A stretch of 47,788 nt of DNA from contig JABIPQ010000119.1 in the NCBI GenBank assembly GCA_018698975.1, positions 1 through 47,788 of the forward strand. Direction: 5' to 3'. Source of the DNA: Gammaproteobacteria bacterium (lineage in GTDB: Bacteria; Pseudomonadota; Gammaproteobacteria; Pseudomonadales; Pseudohongiellaceae). The position numbers and the translations under genes were made by a program. The stretch's first letter is position 1, and every line of letters begins with the position of its first letter. This document shows, in pieces, positions 24,601-31,207 of the stretch. The notes under the pieces were generated by a model that was not told the origin of the DNA, did not search any database, and saw only the letters and a program-made list of their open reading frames with translations.

Positions 24601-25367
24601 AGGAAATCGTGGAAAGTGAGCTGGAACAGGCCCTTACCAATGCCGGCCTGTACATTGATGCCGGTTATGCACTTTATATTGCTGGCAACGAAAGTGCTGT
24701 AACCGCTGAAATGCGCAAGCTGGCGGATTCATTGGACGATGCTCAGGAAATGGTATTAACACAAGGTGCCCCTGGCACGTCTGATCTGGAAGTTGCCCAG
24801 CGACAGGCTCAGGCCCTGCGCGCTCAGCTACAGGAACAGCTGGCACAAAACCCTCAGCCTGGACAGTCAGGGCAAGAAGGTCAGGAAGGACAGCAAGGTC
24901 AGCAGAATCAGCAGGGACAACAAGGCCAGCAGGAAGGTCAGCAACAGGGCGGTGGTAATTCAGGGGGTGATCGTTTCGCCCTTGGCCCCCGCTTCGGAGC
25001 CTGGAATGGCGTGGATCCACTTAATAATGGCCCAATAGATTTACCCGACCAGTTCTATGGCAATCTTGATCAGTTTACTGACATCGCCAGGGATGCTGTG
25101 CAGGATCTGGAACTCAACACTGAAGAGCTGGCCCAGATGCTTGACTGGATCCGACAGCTGGAAGCCACGCGCCTGAATCGCAACGAAGCAATTCTCGCCG
25201 GCGAGTACAATGACATGCTGGCTTTAATTGAGCAGCTGGAAGTTGGCCTGCAACTGGATAACGATAGCAATAACCCCAACAATGTGCGTACAGCCACTCA
25301 AGATCTTATTCCCGATGAATACAAGGAATCTGTGGCGGAGTATTTCCGGCGTCTAAGCAGGGAATAA
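21654..25367 (+). CDS. DUF4175-like giant membrane protein with Gly runs and Gln/Gly-rich segments
   Basis: A 1237-residue protein with three N-terminal spans (about 25-44, 56-74 and 139-160) and then an Ig-like beta region (about 185-510). A long helical coiled-coil part follows, with ten Gly in a row coded at 23265-23294, nine Gly at 23670-23696, and two low-complexity Gln/Gly segments (about 23980-24140 and 24850-24960) made of GQQ, GQPGQ and EGQQ units that resemble collagen-like linkers. The overall plan matches DUF4175/TIGR02302 proteins, which end MoxR-DUF58-vWA operons in Alpha- and Gammaproteobacteria. The flexible linkers suggest an extended periplasmic stalk. Simple repeats at DNA level make it prone to length changes and assembly error. 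It is the last gene, followed by a heptamer repeat and a terminator. Function unknown. Confidence 0.85.
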   Translation: MNTSDRLDQYLDAFKQRLRKLTLLQGLAATVVVLLVLSVIGAWFSTESGFAGDTVAAFRIILVLAVAAVIITRIIRPLQDLDADISSKVEERSPDFGGRIETYMQMRESNNPFRDLLAEDALQVSDSHPVRQEINQRDFAIASAIGGTALVVLLILLVAGPGMMNYSLRNLFAGWAFDDLLPPQSITVTPGDQSVRLGANLRVMAVMEGFTPDDAVIHVRGTGGQWQDVEMVKSPAGFEFTFFSLQENMNYFITTTGIRSPEYTIQVVEVPGIESLELTYNYPEWTERDPETFELGDIRTLPDTRIELKITTTAPLPDGELVLNETGQGLSVDGVEATTEFMVTDEGEYYIAAIVGGEQVRLSDDYFIRIAEDGKPVIEFIRPGGDWNASNIEEVTARIEASDDFNLEALTLKYSVNGGDWQSVSLAENIRDITAEHIFMLEDIRVPEEEIVETNVGAFTVVTSEEERIQKSEDDYVNLMIGSDDSEAPAPAEVPLVPGDLISFYAEGNDRTQTVRTDMFFIQIQSYARRYSQSQLSGGGGGGGGGGPQDEISNRQRQIITSTWNLIREQAEDASAGQVQVNSTLLSELQTTLAEQAATLAQRTRARQLDNMDEQIEQFVTNMEQAVQNMYPASERLAAIELDEAIQPAQEALQHLLRAEAVFNEFQVNNQQGGGGGGGGGRAQQDLAEMFELEMDLELNQYETGSNASPQAQQAEEEDIMDQLDELSRRQQQLANNLRNEQQISEAQRYQQEMLRREAQELQDRLEELQQQRESLQRGQGQQTSQNQPPQGEQSGQQGQQGGQPGQPGQQGQQSNQEGQQGEQQGEQVAQSELQRRLDSAIRAMEQSAEAMRNNGSAEERQQAADEAGRQLEGAREQIAADQLADMQSSFSNMADQAERMLREQQRQEQVLEQAMAKAVEERESGEDPNSRGMELQEEWQLAREKAELAADLSSLQEQMLSSMQRFGDEVPNASRELQQANQEIVESELEQALTNAGLYIDAGYALYIAGNESAVTAEMRKLADSLDDAQEMVLTQGAPGTSDLEVAQRQAQALRAQLQEQLAQNPQPGQSGQEGQEGQQGQQNQQGQQGQQEGQQQGGGNSGGDRFALGPRFGAWNGVDPLNNGPIDLPDQFYGNLDQFTDIARDAVQDLELNTEELAQMLDWIRQLEATRLNRNEAILAGEYNDMLALIEQLEVGLQLDNDSNNPNNVRTATQDLIPDEYKESVAEYFRRLSRE

Positions 25368-25373
25368 AGGCAG

Positions 25374-25408
25374 TTACAAGTTACAAGTTACAAGTTACAA
25401 GTTACAAG
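25374..25408 (+). repeat. Heptamer tandem repeat TTACAAG x5
   Basis: Five exact copies of TTACAAG start six nt after the stop of the DUF4175-like gene and end just ahead of its terminator. Seven is not a multiple of three and the array is non-coding, so its copy number can vary freely. Same style as the arrays at 3574-3587 and 30234-30254. Confidence 0.9.
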
Positions 25409-25421
25409 GATATGACAATTT

Positions 25422-25457
25422 AAGCCGCCCGATTTATCAAAATGTGGCGGCTTTTTT
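25422..25457 (+). terminator. Rho-independent terminator of the MoxR/vWA operon
   Basis: The stem AAGCCGCC (25422-25429) pairs perfectly with GGCGGCTT (25446-25453) around a 16-nt loop, and a run of six T begins at 25452. It follows the last gene of the seven-gene plus-strand operon by about 55 nt. Confidence 0.85.
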
Positions 25458-25547
25458 GTGAAATCTGTAAATAAAACCTTTTAAAACCTCTTCTAGCCTG
25501 GGGCATTAGCTCATTTTGGGAGGTTATTTATACCGGAGTAATTATAA

Positions 25548-26465
25548 ATGCATCATTCAATAAAAATTAAATTACTGGCCTTGGCTTTAAGTGCTCTGCC
25601 TTTTCAACTTAGTGCGCAGGAATTTATTGCCGGCGAACCTTTAAGCTCAGTTAATGAAGCGGGCGTCACCATGCCCATGTCGGATAATGTCAAAGTATTC
25701 GGCAGCTTTCATTTTACCGAAAGCTGTACTTTTGATGCGGACAAAAATTTAATTCTTGCCATGAATGCAGGCAACCGTGCTGAAGGGGCTGAGCAGGATG
25801 GCTTTGTATCATTAATTAATCCGGACGGCAGTGTGCACACCGCCAAGTGGATCGGCGCTACACGCGATGGCCTGGAATTGCATAACCCACTGGGTAGCGC
25901 AGTAAGTAATGGCGTTTTATATACCGTGGATATTGGTTATTTACGCGCTTACGATCTGGCCACAGGCTCGCCAATCAGCTCTGTTCCTGTGCCTGGCTCA
26001 ACCATCCTCAATGGTATTGCTGTGGCTGATGATGGCACCGCTTATATTTCCAATTCCCGCGATCCGGAACTGATTTATCAAGTTACCCCTGACGGAAGCG
26101 CATCTGTTTTTGCCCAGGGTGGCGATTTAAATGTTCCCAATGGCGTCGCCATGGATATGGATGGCAATATTGTGGTGGTCAATATCGGTAATAACACTGT
26201 CATTACCTATGCCCCCAATGGCGATCTTGTGCGCACTGAATATGCCGCAGAAGCGGGCAATGATGGCCTTGTGGTAACAGCAGATGGCACCAAGTATGTC
26301 AGCAGTGTGCGTTTTGGCAGCGTCTCCAGGATCAGACCAGGTCAGGACGCAGAGATTATTGCCTCAGGCATCCCCAGCGCGGCTTAAATGTGTTACGACT
26401 CGGTACAACATCAGCTGGTTATTCCCCTCAATCCAAATAATGCTTTAGCCTTTATTAAGCTATAA
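25548..26465 (+). pseudogene. SMP-30/NHL-type secreted beta-propeller interrupted by an in-frame TAA
   Basis: The frame 25548-26387 gives 279 residues with a signal peptide (LLALALSALPFQLSAQ) and propeller blades such as LNGIAVADDGTAYISNS, VPNGVAMDMDGNIVVVN and NDGLVVTADGTKYVSS, as in SMP-30/gluconolactonase-like proteins. It stops at TAA 26385-26387 right after IASGIPSAA. Reading past that codon in the same frame gives MCYDSVQHQLVIPLN and NNALAFIKL, ending at TAA 26463-26465. This is the expected last blade of the family, about 26 residues, so one nonsense change (from CAA or GAA) has probably removed the closing strands of the propeller. It may be a recent pseudogene, a sequencing error or a read-through site. 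GGAG lies upstream of the ATG. Confidence 0.75.
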
Positions 26466-26488
26466 AGCAGGATGGAAGCCTTAACAGC

Positions 26489-26899
26489 ATGCCTTTAATA
26501 AATCCTAAAATCCTGTATTCACTATTAATAAGTTTATTAGCAGGTTTGTCGACATTGGCCCACGCTGCGATACCTGATGAAATCAGCGTTATCTCTGGCA
26601 CTTACGCCGGGCGGGCTTACAACGGCAGTAATCTTGACCCAGTGGTTACTGTACTGGCCTTTGATACCCGCGGCCGCTTTGCCGGCACATATAAAGTTGA
26701 TGATGAGAACGGGATCTATGAAGGCAGGCTTTCCAATTTAATTCCCGAGGGTAATCGCGCCTTCTCTCTGGAATGGACAGACCAGTTCGGCGAAGGTTTT
26801 GTCCATCTGGAATTTAGCACCGACTATTCTTCTTTTAGTGGCTACTGGACAGACATTGATGGTGACGATCAATTCCCCTGGAATGGCCGTCGTCAATGA
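26489..26899 (+). CDS. Small secreted protein of unknown function
   Basis: A 136-residue protein with a clear Sec signal peptide (LYSLLISLLAGLSTLAHAA) and a mature part of about 110 residues predicted to be beta-rich: ISGTYAGRAYNGSNLDPVV, FDTRGRFAGTYKVDDENG, FVHLEFSTDYSSFSGYWTD. The repeated G-T-Y/G-Y-W pattern suggests a small beta-barrel or sandwich. I do not recognise the family. It follows the broken propeller gene by 23 nt on the same strand, so the two may have been one unit. GGAAG lies upstream of the ATG. Confidence 0.65.
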   Translation: MPLINPKILYSLLISLLAGLSTLAHAAIPDEISVISGTYAGRAYNGSNLDPVVTVLAFDTRGRFAGTYKVDDENGIYEGRLSNLIPEGNRAFSLEWTDQFGEGFVHLEFSTDYSSFSGYWTDIDGDDQFPWNGRRQ

Positions 26900-26972
26900 T
26901 ATGAGTAAAGTTATAAAGTCCCTTTAAAATCCGTTAGCATATACTGCCAACATACATTGCCAAGGAAAAACC

Positions 26973-27359
26973 ATGAGACTCTTACACCACACCTGCGTTA
27001 GTTCCAATGATCTCAACAGAGCTACTGAATTCTATATTGAAGTCCTTGCTCCCCTTGGCGCTAAGCTGGTTGGTACAGTGGAAGGACATTCCGCCATGTT
27101 TGGCACCGACGAAGGGCCCGAGTTTTTTGTCCTGAGCCCGGCTAATGGCGAACCTGCAACAGTTGCCAACGGTGGCACCTATGGCTTGAAGTCGCCAACC
27201 CGTGCAGGTGTTGATGAATTTCATGCGAAAGGAATTGCCATGGGCGCTATTGATGAAGGCGCACCAGGACCGCGTGATTTTGCACCGAATGCTTATGCCG
27301 CCTATATGCGTGATCTGGATGGCAACAAGATATGTGCAGTGTGTTTTGCCGAGCCTTGA
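26973..27359 (+). CDS. VOC-family (glyoxalase/dioxygenase fold) protein
   Basis: A 128-residue single-module VOC protein. It starts MRLLHHTCVSSNDLNRATEF, with the usual first metal-ligand His and helix, continues with YGLKSPTRAGVDEFHAKGIA, and ends with AAYMRDLDGNKICAVCF, the last strand with the D-x-D-G-N-K motif of the glyoxalase/bleomycin-resistance superfamily. Members bind a divalent metal and act as lyases, epimerases, dioxygenases or antibiotic-binding proteins; two copies form the active barrel. The substrate cannot be told here. AAGGAAA precedes the ATG. It is followed by REP elements and a convergent hydrolase gene. Confidence 0.88.
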   Translation: MRLLHHTCVSSNDLNRATEFYIEVLAPLGAKLVGTVEGHSAMFGTDEGPEFFVLSPANGEPATVANGGTYGLKSPTRAGVDEFHAKGIAMGAIDEGAPGPRDFAPNAYAAYMRDLDGNKICAVCFAEP

Positions 27360-27373
27360 TAGAGGGTCAGATA

Positions 27374-27479
27374 GCAGGCTGCGCCCTTTTCCGACCTACA
27401 TAGATTCACGAATCTATGTAGGAGCGGTTTTAACCGCGAATGAAAGGTTCTTTTTCTTCGCGGTTAAAACCGCTCCTAC
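27374..27479. repeat. REP/BIME-type palindromic element with GTAG heads
   Basis: Three nested structures fill the gap between convergent genes. A degenerate REP on the minus strand reads GTAGGTCGGAAAAGGGCGCA (27380-27399). CTACATAGATT-CACG-AATCTATGTAG (27396-27421) is a perfect 11-bp inverted repeat. GTAGGAGCGGTTTTAACCGC at 27418 is mirrored by a reverse copy ending at 27479. GTAGGAGCGG-type units resemble Pseudomonas and Stenotrophomonas REPs that are mobilised by RAYT transposases. The array may also stop transcription from both sides. Confidence 0.75.
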
Positions 27480-27488
27480 CAAAAGTAA

Positions 27489-28784
27489 CTAATTATCCAG
27501 GTTCAGACGACTGCCCTCAAATTCTCGCTGAATTGGCAGTCCCCTGGGGTCCATACTGACCTGCTCAAGAAACAGGTCTAACTCTTCTATCATCTCACTG
27601 TAAAAGGGATTAAAAGCAATTCTCTCAATAAGCCCCAAGGCCAGATTTTCATTAGTAGGTTCACCGTAAAAATCCCTTTCCCCGTCCTTGCAACGCGCAA
27701 ACCTGTCATTGGGCTGACCAAAATAATGTCCGCAATAGCGATATGCTCCGTCTCTCCCGTAATAAGGATGATCCGCAGGAGTCATGAGACCCAGGTGGCC
27801 CAGGCCCAGAATACCTTGGTCCGGCGTATTACTGATTTTTACCTGGGTCTTGTTATACGGTGGCAGTTCACGCTGTGTATATAACAAGGTAAAACTCAGC
27901 GGATTATCCTGTGCCACCATGAAATCAAACGTGGCCTGGGCATCTACGGTCGTATCCTGAGCCGACGCAACAGTAAAAACCGGTATAGACAGAGGCGTAT
28001 CATCCAGAGTCTTGTGAGTTTCCTGAATCAGTGACCAGGTTTCGGCGGCGGACCTGAAGGGAAAGGATTCATAGCGGTAAACAGCATCATCAGGTTCCAG
28101 CTCAAACCATGCTGCCGCTGGAAACAGTTTTCCGACAAGACTCAGGATGCGAGCCAGGCGAGAAGCTTCAGTCACCATCATGGCAGGAGCAAACAGAACC
28201 AGGGCATCTACTGCCGAATTATGAAGTGCTTCCAAAACAGCCAGGTTGCCACCCACTGAATGTCCGCTTAAAAATATTCTGTCTGTTTTATCTGACAGCT
28301 GCTGAGTTGAGAATTCCACACTTTCAAGCCAATGCTCCCAGGTCGACTCAAGCATATCTCCAGGCCGTGATCCATGACCGGGTAGCAAGAGTCCTAATAC
28401 ATAGAAGCAGCGCGAATTAAAATGCTGCGCTAATGGCTTCATGCTCCAGGGGGAAGCAATTAAGCCATGTACCAAAACTATGCCATCGGGATATTTCCCA
28501 TCAGCATTTACCGGGCAGTCACTGTCCGGCTCCAGGATATAGGGCAACAGCTTGGATACTTCTTCATCAGAGGGCGTGTCGAGTCGGGAGGCACGGATGC
28601 GTCGTTCTGAGTAGTCGATATAGTCTGCAAAACTACTGCTGGCAAAATCAAACGACTCATCAAAAGACGAGGGTACATGCCATTCCTCCAGCTCCTTACC
28701 TACAGATAAAAACAGGCCCAAAACCGGGATCATCAATACAATGACAAGCATCATTGCTGCAAGTAAACGCAGACCGGTATTCAT
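27489..28784 (-). CDS. Membrane-anchored alpha/beta hydrolase
   Basis: A 431-residue protein with an N-terminal hydrophobic anchor or uncleaved signal (about 7-27) and an alpha/beta-hydrolase core: oxyanion-hole HG at 106-107 in VLVHGLIASPWS, nucleophile Ser176 in GHSVGG, a likely acid in SAQDTTVD and a late His in GLGHLGLM. This fits the serine aminopeptidase S33/monoglyceride-lipase-type fold. A substrate such as a lipid ester or small ester is plausible but not shown. It lies 24 nt after folA on the same strand, so it may be read from the folA-thyA transcript, although it has no link to folate metabolism. Its 3' end faces the REP element. Confidence 0.85.
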   Translation of the reverse strand: MNTGLRLLAAMMLVIVLMIPVLGLFLSVGKELEEWHVPSSFDESFDFASSSFADYIDYSERRIRASRLDTPSDEEVSKLLPYILEPDSDCPVNADGKYPDGIVLVHGLIASPWSMKPLAQHFNSRCFYVLGLLLPGHGSRPGDMLESTWEHWLESVEFSTQQLSDKTDRIFLSGHSVGGNLAVLEALHNSAVDALVLFAPAMMVTEASRLARILSLVGKLFPAAAWFELEPDDAVYRYESFPFRSAAETWSLIQETHKTLDDTPLSIPVFTVASAQDTTVDAQATFDFMVAQDNPLSFTLLYTQRELPPYNKTQVKISNTPDQGILGLGHLGLMTPADHPYYGRDGAYRYCGHYFGQPNDRFARCKDGERDFYGEPTNENLALGLIERIAFNPFYSEMIEELDLFLEQVSMDPRGLPIQREFEGSRLNLDN

Positions 28785-28808
28785 CTCTTTGGCATTACCA
28801 ATTAAATT

Positions 28809-29312
28809 TTAACTTTTATCGAGTACTATAAAACTGTAAGCGTAGGGGTTGGGCCCTGAGGCATCAAAGTCTTCCCGGGCCACTTCTTTCCAGAGACTAC
28901 GGTCAAATTCAGGAAAAAATGTATCTCCATCGACATTGGCATGGACTTCAGTGAGATACAGGCGATCTGCAACAGGCATGGCCTGTGTATAAATTTCTGC
29001 TCCCCCGATCACCATGGCTTCGCTTATTCCATCTATTTCGCCAATGCTTTCGCATAAGGCTTTTGCGGCGGATAGAGAGTTTACTGTCTTTACACCTTCG
29101 GCAGAAAAGTCCGCGTTGCGTGTCACTACAATATTAGTCCGGCCCGGCAAGGGTTTGCCTATGGACTCAAAGGTTTTACGTCCCATAATGACAGGCTTAC
29201 CGAGAGTAATACGTTTAAAATATTTCAGGTCTTCCGGGAGGTGCCATGGCAGATTGTTATTACGGCCAATTATCCGATTCTGAGCCATAGCCCATACCAG
29301 TGAAATTTTCAT
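28809..29312 (-). CDS. folA: Dihydrofolate reductase
   Basis: A 167-residue DHFR that reduces dihydrofolate to tetrahydrofolate with NADPH in the cytosol. Visible are the substrate-pocket segment [13 protein letters not shown] with the catalytic acid Asp28 (Asp27 in E. coli), [12 protein letters not shown] for cofactor and folate binding, [11 protein letters not shown], and [12 protein letters not shown] near the C-terminus. Length and order are normal. Its start overlaps the thyA stop by 4 nt (ATGA type), so the two are translationally coupled. This is fitting, since ThyA produces dihydrofolate that FolA recycles. Downstream lies the hydrolase gene. Confidence 0.97.
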   Translation of the reverse strand: MKISLVWAMAQNRIIGRNNNLPWHLPEDLKYFKRITLGKPVIMGRKTFESIGKPLPGRTNIVVTRNADFSAEGVKTVNSLSAAKALCESIGEIDGISEAMVIGGAEIYTQAMPVADRLYLTEVHANVDGDTFFPEFDRSLWKEVAREDFDASGPNPYAYSFIVLDKS

Positions 29313-30103
29313 ACTGAGATTGGCGCCGCAATATGAGGAAGCGCCTGGTAGTCAAGAATCTCAAAATCCTCAAAAGCATATTCATATAAGGATTCAGGCT
29401 TACGCTTGATGTTAAGCCGCGGCAACGTTATTGGTTTGCGCGTTATCTGTTCCCTGGCCTGATCAAGATGATCCAGATATAAATGCACATCACCACCGGT
29501 CCAGACGAAATCCCCAACATCGAGATCACATTGCTGTGCCATCATATGTGTCAATAATGCATAGGACGCAATATTAAATGGCACGCCAAGAAAAGTATCA
29601 GCAGAACGCTGGTAAAGCTGACAGGACAGCTTGCCGTTCGCCACATAAAATTGAAAAAGTGAGTGGCATGGTGGCAAGGCCATTTCGTCCACATAAGCGG
29701 GATTATAGGCGACAACAATATGACGTCGTGAATCAGGATTATTTTTAATATTGTTAATAACATTTTCTATCTGGTCGACGGCCTGACCATCTTTGCCCGG
29801 CCATGAGCGCCACTGGAAACCATACACCGGACCAAGCTCACCATTTTCATCTGCCCACTCATCCCAGATCCTGACCTTGTTATCTTTTAGATACTTGATA
29901 TTAGTATCGCCATTCAAAAACCAGAGCAATTCAATAACAATTGAGCGAATATGCAACTTCTTTGTGGTAAGCAGCGGGAAGCCCTCTGACAAATCAAAAC
30001 GCATCTGATGTCCAAACACAGACAGCGTCCCGGTACCGGTGCGATCCTCTTTCTTCGCGCCGTTTTCGAGGATATGTTCCACCAGATCAAGGTATTGTTG
30101 CAT
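29309..30103 (-). CDS. thyA: Thymidylate synthase
   Basis: A 264-residue ThyA, the usual length, which methylates dUMP to dTMP using methylene-tetrahydrofolate. The catalytic Cys146 lies in [14 protein letters not shown], preceded by [13 protein letters not shown] with the phosphate-binding Arg pair, and followed by [18 protein letters not shown] and HLYLDHLDQ. All key residues are intact. It sits between lgt (upstream, same strand, 121 nt gap holding a REP-like unit) and folA (4-nt overlap). This lgt-thyA-folA order is common in Gammaproteobacteria. Confidence 0.98.
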   Translation of the reverse strand: MQQYLDLVEHILENGAKKEDRTGTGTLSVFGHQMRFDLSEGFPLLTTKKLHIRSIVIELLWFLNGDTNIKYLKDNKVRIWDEWADENGELGPVYGFQWRSWPGKDGQAVDQIENVINNIKNNPDSRRHIVVAYNPAYVDEMALPPCHSLFQFYVANGKLSCQLYQRSADTFLGVPFNIASYALLTHMMAQQCDLDVGDFVWTGGDVHLYLDHLDQAREQITRKPITLPRLNIKRKPESLYEYAFEDFEILDYQALPHIAAPISV

Positions 30104-30158
30104 TTACAGATCTCTTCTTTTATAGATTAAATTTAAATTATATCTCTGTCGAATGACA

Positions 30159-30182
30159 GCCTGCGGCCTTTATCCGACCTAC
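30159..30182 (-). repeat. REP-like unit, GTAGGTCGGATAAAGGC
   Basis: On the minus strand the sequence GTAGGTCGGATAAAGGCCGC closely resembles the unit at 27374-27399 (GTAGGTCGG then AAAGG/GCGC). It lies between the lgt stop and the thyA start. It starts with the GTAG head expected of RAYT-type REPs, so it is probably a solo REP. Confidence 0.55.
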
Positions 30183-30224
30183 GGTATTACCAAACCAGCT
30201 GGGCATGACGCTCTTGCCAAAAAC

Positions 30225-31061
30225 TTATCGCTTGCCTCTTGCCTCTTGCCTCTTTTCCCTTGCCTCTGTCTTGCCAAAGTAATCAAATTTGTAAGCAGCA
30301 ACAAGAATAGCCAGCCCACCAATAACCATTGGTATGGATAACTGCTGCCCCTTGGTTAACCAGTCAAAGGCAACAAAACCCAGGTGAGCATCCGGCTCCC
30401 GGTAGAACTCAATATAGGTACGAAAAACGCCATAAGCAACACAGAAAGCGCCTGTTACCGCAAATGCCGGACGAGGTTTTGAAGAGTAGAACCAGATAAT
30501 AACAAACAGGCTAAGTCCTTCCAGGGCAAACTGATAAAGTTGAGAAGGGTGACGCGCGATCTTCAATGCGTCACCGGGAAACACCATCGCCCAAGGCACA
30601 TCAGACGCCCTTCCCCATAACTCACCATTAATAAAATTACCGAGTCGTCCAAAGGCCAGCCCCAGAGGAGCGAGCGGAGCGGTAAAATCCATTACCTGGT
30701 ACACGGATTTGTCCGTACTTCGAGCAAACAGCCATAAGGCAATACCCACGCCTAGCAAACCACCATGGAATGACATGCCACCCTGCCAGATATAAAACAG
30801 GGACAGGGGGTTTTCCAGCAAACCTGCAAAATTATAAAACAGCACATAACCAATACGTCCACCGAGGATTACGCCAATAGCGCTGTTGGTGATCAGGTCG
30901 CTAACCTGCAGGCGGTTCCAGCCAGAGTTCCTGCCTTGCGCTCGGACATTACCCAACCACCAGGCCGCAGCAAAACCGGCAATATAGGTAAGGGCATACC
31001 AGTGAATCTTTAAGGGTCCCAGAGAAATGGCGACGGGGTCTATTTGAGGGTATTGCAGCAT
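30225..31061 (-). CDS. lgt: Prolipoprotein diacylglyceryl transferase
   Basis: A 278-residue inner-membrane enzyme with about seven spans that transfers diacylglycerol from phosphatidylglycerol to the lipobox Cys of prolipoproteins. Typical motifs are GGRIGYVLFYN, the catalytic-region His99 in GGMSFHGGLLG, and the Lgt signature GRLGNFINGELWGR with Arg139 and Asn142. YREPDAHLG lies near the C-terminus. The last 17 or so residues (KTEAREKRQEARGKR) are coded partly by a heptamer tandem repeat (30234-30254) and look like a recent add-on; the stop codon lies just outside the array. It sits upstream of thyA and downstream of ptsP in the usual order. Confidence 0.97.
   Translation of the reverse strand: MLQYPQIDPVAISLGPLKIHWYALTYIAGFAAAWWLGNVRAQGRNSGWNRLQVSDLITNSAIGVILGGRIGYVLFYNFAGLLENPLSLFYIWQGGMSFHGGLLGVGIALWLFARSTDKSVYQVMDFTAPLAPLGLAFGRLGNFINGELWGRASDVPWAMVFPGDALKIARHPSQLYQFALEGLSLFVIIWFYSSKPRPAFAVTGAFCVAYGVFRTYIEFYREPDAHLGFVAFDWLTKGQQLSIPMVIGGLAILVAAYKFDYFGKTEAREKRQEARGKR
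30234..30254 (-). repeat. Heptamer tandem repeat AGGCAAG-type x3, inside the lgt 3' end
   Basis: Three perfect heptamers (GCCTCTT on the plus strand; AAGAGGC, rotating to AGGCAAG, in the gene sense) plus degenerate neighbours lie in the last codons of lgt. They code for the Lys/Arg/Glu-rich tail. Since seven is not divisible by three, any change in copy number shifts the frame of the Lgt C-terminus. Same type as the arrays at 3574 and 25374. Confidence 0.75.
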
Positions 31062-31207
31062 ATAAAGTTGGCCTGGGCAGCGCAGTGATTTACTGTGAAA
31101 ATCCGGTTCAAATTGCTGATCGAAGTATAGCTTTTTTGACGCAGACTTATTAGCACAACAAAAGTGCTGTAAGGGAAATTTATTGAGAGTTTTACCTGGC
31201 TGCCTGG

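Noticed and set aside
23451-24655. Long open frames on the opposite strand and in other frames of the DUF4175-like gene
   Set aside because: They mirror low-complexity Gln/Gly codons of the real gene, have no ribosome sites and give Leu- or Arg-rich nonsense without motifs.
25374-25408. CRISPR-like array
   Set aside because: The repeat is a 7-bp head-to-tail tandem without spacers, and no cas genes are in the window.
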